From Clostridia bacterium (lineage in GTDB: Bacteria > Bacillota > Clostridia > Monoglobales > Monoglobaceae), in contig JAFYXJ010000010.1 of assembly GCA_017546205.1 (NCBI GenBank), forward strand, positions 1 to 64,000: a stretch of DNA of 64,000 nucleotides, given 5' to 3'. The notes under the pieces were generated by a model. That model saw only the letters and a program-made list of their open reading frames with translations. It was not told the DNA's origin and searched no databases. Made by a program: the position numbers and the translations under genes. Positions 59,854-64,000 of this stretch are shown here, piece after piece (positions within the stretch are counted from its first letter, which is position 1; each line of letters begins with the position of its first letter).

Positions 59854-62493
59854 GTGGCACAGGAATTGAACAGAGACCAATTGACACCAATGATGCAACA
59901 GTATTTTGTTGTAAAAGATGAATATAAGGATTGCATTTTGATGTATCGCCTGGGCGATTTTTACGAAATGTTTTTTGATGATGCCCTGATTGCCTCTAAG
60001 GTTCTGGATATTGCCCTGACAGGACGAAACTGCGGATTGGAAGAGCGTGCACCTATGTGCGGTATTCCGTTTCATGCTGCAGATGGGTATATCTCCCGTT
60101 TGGTTACGGCTGGATATTCGGTTGCTATCTGTGAACAAGCAGAAGATCCGGCAACGGCAAAAGGTTTGGTACGCAGAGAGGTTATTCGTGTTGTAACGCC
60201 CGGAACCATTATGGACGCCTCTGCGTTGGATGCCAATAAAAACAATTATCTTTGCTCTCTTTCTATGGGAGAGCAGGGAGCGGGGCTTGCCTTTGTAGAT
60301 ATTACCACAGGGGAATGCTCTACAGTGGAACTGACCGGCGAGGATGTGTTCACGTCTATTTTAAATGAGGTTACCAAATTTGCGCCCATTGAGATTCTGA
60401 TGAATCTTCGGGCGTATGAAAATGCCAATCTTCTTCGCACGGTTCAGGATAAAACCCATGGGACGGTTCGCAACTACTATGATTGGGCATATGGAAGTGA
60501 CCATGCTATGCAGAAATGTCAGCGCCAGTTTGGCGAGGAAGCAGACCGACTTTTGGGCAAGCCTCATTGCATGTCTGCGTTGGGGGCGTTACTGCTTTAT
60601 CTGGAGGAGACCCAGAAAACAGAACTGACCAATTTGAAAAGTGTTGAGGTGAATGGTGACGAGGGGAAAATGCAGATGGATATGTATACCCTCAGGAATC
60701 TGGAAATTCTGGAAACATTGCGGGACAGAAATGCAAGAGGTAGTTTGCTTCATGTTCTTAATCGCACCAAAACCTCTATGGGGGCACGGCTTTTGAGAAA
60801 ATGGGTGACAGCACCCCTTCTTAACTGTGCTATGATTTCCAATCGGCACATTGCGGTAGAGGAATTGTTGAAAGACCCTCTGCTTCGTGCAGAAATTGCA
60901 GAATGTTTAAAACAGATTTCCGATATGGAGCGTTTGATTAACAGAGTTGTATATCGTACCGCAAGTTGCGGCGATTTGACGGCGTTGAAGAAATCTCTCC
61001 AACAGTTGCCTATGTTGGTGCATTGTCTGGGAGAAACCCATGCAAAACTGCTCAGCCAATGTGTGAGAGATATTGATTTATTGGAAGATATCTGTTATTT
61101 GATTGACACGACCATCGATCCGGATGCACCGGCAACTCTGCGAAACGGCGGTTTGATTTTAAAGGGTGCCAATGAGGAATTGGACCATGTTCGCGACCTT
61201 GCGGAAAACGGACAGAAAATATTGACTGAGATGGTAGAAAAGGAAAAAGAAAAGACCGGAATCAAAACCATGAAACTGGGTTACAATAAGGTCTTTGGAT
61301 ATTATGTTGAAATTAGCAAACTCTACGTGGAGCAGGTACCGGAATACTTTATCCGGAAACAAACCCTGACCAATGGAGAACGCTACATAACGCCTGAACT
61401 GAAAGAGGTTGAAGAAGCGGTTCTGGATGCAAGTACTCGCTGCGTGGATATGGAGTATGAATTGTTCTGTCAGGTAAGAGATCGTGTAGGACAGGCGTTG
61501 GACCGCGTCAAACGTACTGCGGATGCAGTAGCGAGAGTGGATGTGCTTTGCTCGTTTGCACAAATTGCAGAGAAAAACGGATACTGCATGCCTACTGTCA
61601 CTATGGGTGACCGTATTTATATCAAAAATGGACGTCACCCTGTTGTGGAACAACTGCATAAAAATGTGCCTTTTATTCCCAATGATGCGAATCTTGATAA
61701 TCAGGGGAATCAGATTGCTTTGATTACCGGACCTAATATGGCAGGTAAATCTACTTATATGAGGCAGACTGCTTTGATTGTGCTGATGGCACAGATTGGC
61801 AGTTTTGTTCCTGCACAAGAAGCGGAAATCGGAATTGTAGACCAGATTTTTACCCGGGTGGGAGCATCTGATGACCTTGCATCGGGACAAAGTACCTTTA
61901 TGGTGGAAATGAATGAAGTTGCCTACATTCTGGAACATGCAACCAATAAGAGCCTGATCATTTTGGACGAGGTGGGAAGAGGCACTAGTACCTTTGACGG
62001 ATTGGGCATTGCATGGGCAGTGGTAGAATATATTGCCGATGTGAAAAAATGCGGTGCAAAAACCATGTTTGCGACCCACTACCATGAACTGACCCAGTTG
62101 GAGGATACCATCCCCAATGTGAAAAACTTCTCTATTGCCGTGAAAAAAAGGGGAGACAGTATCAGTTTTCTCAGAAAAATTATCCGTGGCGGTGCGGACC
62201 GCAGTTATGGTGTAGATGTGGCAGTATTGGCGGGAGTAAAAAAATCTGTTACCCGCCGTGCTGCGGAGATTGTTGAAGCGTTGGAAAACGATGACAATAA
62301 ACAGGTTTCCCATGCTCAAATCAAAACACACGTCCCTGCACCTTTGGAAAATAATCAAATGGACTTTTTTGCTTTGGCGGAGAATCCGGTGATTACAGAA
62401 TTAAAAGAAATAGACTTGAATGTGATGACTCCGGTAGAGGCATTGACCAAGCTTTTTGATCTTCAGGCAAAGGCAAAAAATCAGGAGTCTTAG
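59854..62493 (+). CDS. mutS: DNA mismatch repair protein MutS
   Basis: The 879-residue ATPase recognises mispairs. The N-terminal mismatch domain has the Phe-x-Glu motif (MYRLGDFYEMFFDDALIASK); connector, lever and clamp domains follow; the ATPase has TGPNMAGKSTYMRQTALIVL (Walker A), DEVGRGTSTFDGLGIAWAVV and TMFATHYHELTQLED. It starts at GTG 59854 with AAAGGAGGGG upstream. It is followed 18 bp later by mutL. Confidence 0.98.
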   Translation: MAQELNRDQLTPMMQQYFVVKDEYKDCILMYRLGDFYEMFFDDALIASKVLDIALTGRNCGLEERAPMCGIPFHAADGYISRLVTAGYSVAICEQAEDPATAKGLVRREVIRVVTPGTIMDASALDANKNNYLCSLSMGEQGAGLAFVDITTGECSTVELTGEDVFTSILNEVTKFAPIEILMNLRAYENANLLRTVQDKTHGTVRNYYDWAYGSDHAMQKCQRQFGEEADRLLGKPHCMSALGALLLYLEETQKTELTNLKSVEVNGDEGKMQMDMYTLRNLEILETLRDRNARGSLLHVLNRTKTSMGARLLRKWVTAPLLNCAMISNRHIAVEELLKDPLLRAEIAECLKQISDMERLINRVVYRTASCGDLTALKKSLQQLPMLVHCLGETHAKLLSQCVRDIDLLEDICYLIDTTIDPDAPATLRNGGLILKGANEELDHVRDLAENGQKILTEMVEKEKEKTGIKTMKLGYNKVFGYYVEISKLYVEQVPEYFIRKQTLTNGERYITPELKEVEEAVLDASTRCVDMEYELFCQVRDRVGQALDRVKRTADAVARVDVLCSFAQIAEKNGYCMPTVTMGDRIYIKNGRHPVVEQLHKNVPFIPNDANLDNQGNQIALITGPNMAGKSTYMRQTALIVLMAQIGSFVPAQEAEIGIVDQIFTRVGASDDLASGQSTFMVEMNEVAYILEHATNKSLIILDEVGRGTSTFDGLGIAWAVVEYIADVKKCGAKTMFATHYHELTQLEDTIPNVKNFSIAVKKRGDSISFLRKIIRGGADRSYGVDVAVLAGVKKSVTRRAAEIVEALENDDNKQVSHAQIKTHVPAPLENNQMDFFALAENPVITELKEIDLNVMTPVEALTKLFDLQAKAKNQES

Positions 62494-62511
62494 TGAAATG
62501 AGGTGAAAACT

Positions 62512-64000
62512 ATGGCGGAAATTAGGGTGTTGTCTTCCTCGGTTGCCGATAAAATTGCGGCAGGTGAGGTTGCAGAACGGCCGTCAGCGGTGGTAAAAGA
62601 ATTGGTGGAAAATGCCATAGATGCCGGCGCTGATAAAATTGAGGTGGAAATCAAACAGGGCGGTGTTGGATATATCCGCGTCACCGACAACGGATGCGGA
62701 ATTCCGCGAGGGCAGGTGAAAACTGCTTTTTTGCGGCATGCCACCAGCAAACTAACCGAAATTGATGATTTGTACCGCATTTCTACCATGGGATTTCGAG
62801 GAGAGGCTCTGGCAAGTATTTGTGCGGTCTCTCAGGTTGAGATTGTCACCAAAACTGCTGATGCAGAAGAAGGGACATTCCTTTCCGTAGCCAATGGGAA
62901 AGCGGAAGAGGAGTCATTGATTGCATGCGGAGACGGAACTACTATGGTGGTGGAGAATCTGTTTGCCAATGTGCCTGCCAGAATGAAGTTTTTGAAAAAA
63001 GATTCCACAGAGGCAGGATATGTGGCAGATGTATTGAGCCGGATTGCCTTGTCCAGACCGGAGATTTCATTCACCTACATTTGTGACGGTAATGAAATTT
63101 TTGCAACAGCAGGCGACGGAAAGTTGGAAAATGTGATTCTCAATCTGTATGGTTTGGAGCATGCAAAAGCAATTCTTCCGGTAGATTATACGGAAGAAAA
63201 AATAAGAATCCACGGTGTGGTAGGCAAACCGGAAATTTCCAGAGGAAACAGGAGTAGGCAAACCTTGTTTGTCAATGGCAGATATGTGAAAAATCATGTA
63301 CTCTCCAAGGTTGCAGAGGAGGCGTTTCGTAACCGGATGATGGTGGGAAAGTTTCCGTTTTTTGTGCTTCATGTGGATTTGCCGGCAGAATTGGTAGACG
63401 TGAATGTGCATCCGGCGAAGACGGAAGTAAAGTTTGCCAATGAAAAACAAATTTATGACGTGGCGTATCATGCCATCAAAAATGCATTATATGTAAAAGA
63501 AGAAACAGTATCCGTACAGGAAAAATCGATAGAACAACCGATGCCAAAGATGACGGTGTCGGCACCTATATCTAATTATTCGCCTCAACCGCAACGGGTT
63601 AATCCTATTTTGGTGCGGGAATATATGGATGCGACCATCCCCAAAGAGATGCCTTCCGTTTCTTCTGTTAAGGAACCAACACCGGTGAAGGTCAATATAA
63701 TAGAAGAAACTCCTTTCAAACAAGAGGTTATGGAAGAACTGCAATCGGTTCTGGAAATGGATGAACCGGCAAAAATCATCGGGCAAATCTTTGATACTTA
63801 TATTATTTGTCAGCAAGGGGACGAAGTTTTCTTTATTGATCAGCATGCCGCTCATGAACGGATGCGGTTTGAAACTTTAAAAGAATCTTATCAAAAGAAA
63901 GAAAAGTTTACCCAGATGTTGTTGAGTCCTATCGTTTTGAATCTGGATTTCAGGGAAAAGCAGACAGTGATGGAACATCTATCCGGATTTCTTATGTTTG
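62512..64000 (+). CDS. mutL: DNA mismatch repair protein MutL (3' end outside the window)
   Basis: The open frame from ATG 62512 (GAGGTG upstream) runs to the window edge, about 496 residues. The GHKL ATPase part shows SSSVADKIAAGEVAERPSAV and VKELVENAIDAGADKIEVE (motif I), TDNGCGI (motif II) and STMGFRGEALASICAVSQ (motif III). A variable linker follows, then the C-terminal domain with the DQHAAHERMRFETL endonuclease-type motif. The end is missing. Confidence 0.97.
   Translation, partial: MAEIRVLSSSVADKIAAGEVAERPSAVVKELVENAIDAGADKIEVEIKQGGVGYIRVTDNGCGIPRGQVKTAFLRHATSKLTEIDDLYRISTMGFRGEALASICAVSQVEIVTKTADAEEGTFLSVANGKAEEESLIACGDGTTMVVENLFANVPARMKFLKKDSTEAGYVADVLSRIALSRPEISFTYICDGNEIFATAGDGKLENVILNLYGLEHAKAILPVDYTEEKIRIHGVVGKPEISRGNRSRQTLFVNGRYVKNHVLSKVAEEAFRNRMMVGKFPFFVLHVDLPAELVDVNVHPAKTEVKFANEKQIYDVAYHAIKNALYVKEETVSVQEKSIEQPMPKMTVSAPISNYSPQPQRVNPILVREYMDATIPKEMPSVSSVKEPTPVKVNIIEETPFKQEVMEELQSVLEMDEPAKIIGQIFDTYIICQQGDEVFFIDQHAAHERMRFETLKESYQKKEKFTQMLLSPIVLNLDFREKQTVMEHLSGFLMF

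Noticed and set aside
61159-62358. 399-codon open frame antisense to mutS
   Set aside because: It is a shadow of mutS with no start signal or motif.

Overview
This window looks like a piece of the chromosome of a spore-forming, fermentative clostridium (class Clostridia, Firmicutes; I would not go below class). The signs are a stage II sporulation gene (spoIIP), pyruvate formate-lyase with its activase, a large-type SRP RNA with an Alu domain in front of dnaX, the gene orders nadD-yqeK-LCP-rsfS-leuS, ylxM-ffh-rpsP-khpA-rimM-trmD and miaB-ylbF-mutS-mutL, MurT/GatD, and a run of sigma-A promoters with 17-bp spacers. Apart from two AT-rich islands it reads as an ordinary housekeeping backbone.

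Layout. 1-3.2 kb is the end of a mobile element: an XRE repressor-like gene, a SLOG-fold gene, a tiny ORF and a large serine recombinase whose stop codon is 16 bp from the next chromosomal gene. 3.25-9.5 kb holds a PHP-fold phosphoesterase, a BaiN/HI0933 flavoprotein, a membrane acyltransferase and pflB-pflA. 9.58-11.82 kb is the second accessory island: divergent AbrB-like and ribbon-helix-helix regulators, two AT-rich unknown genes, a dense field of hairpins and repeats, a tRNA-Asn remnant and the intact tRNA-Asn. 12-15 kb (minus strand) has ilvE, an amidohydrolase and an exported stalk-domain protein. 15.1-17.5 kb has SRP RNA, dnaX and ybaB. 17.58-18.67 kb is a self-contained structured RNA with its own promoter and terminator, followed by an AT-rich membrane protein. 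18.7-26.9 kb has PAP2 phosphatase, flavoprotein and FabG facing addA and a glycolipid glycosyltransferase, then a solo trpB2 with an apparent attenuator leader.

27-40 kb is a long plus-strand information-processing block: rplU-rpmA-obgE, ylxM-ffh-rpsP-khpA-rimM-trmD, a zinc-ribbon/propeller membrane protein behind a structured leader, then nadD-yqeK-LCP-rsfS-leuS. 40-48.7 kb has a GH36 galactosidase, an acpS-nnrD fusion gene, a lipoprotein, alr, mazF, a HAD phosphatase and mutY. 48.7-55.2 kb (minus) has rpmB, gatD-murT (lipid II amidation), spoIIP, prmC-DUF1385 and a NusG-II/Gx-transporter pair. 55.3-64 kb (plus) has pncB-prs (NAD salvage and its PRPP supply), miaB, ylbF, mutS and the 5' part of mutL, which runs off the window.

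The observations most worth checking are the trpB2 leader (GAG/UAG repeats, antiterminator pairing, terminator and a Tyr-rich mini-ORF), the orphan structured RNA at 17.58 kb, the modular ATGATG/CATCATT hairpin array beside tRNA-Asn-derived repeats, the AcpS-NnrD gene fusion, and several missing partners (Prp, RplS, RecR, AddB, MazE).
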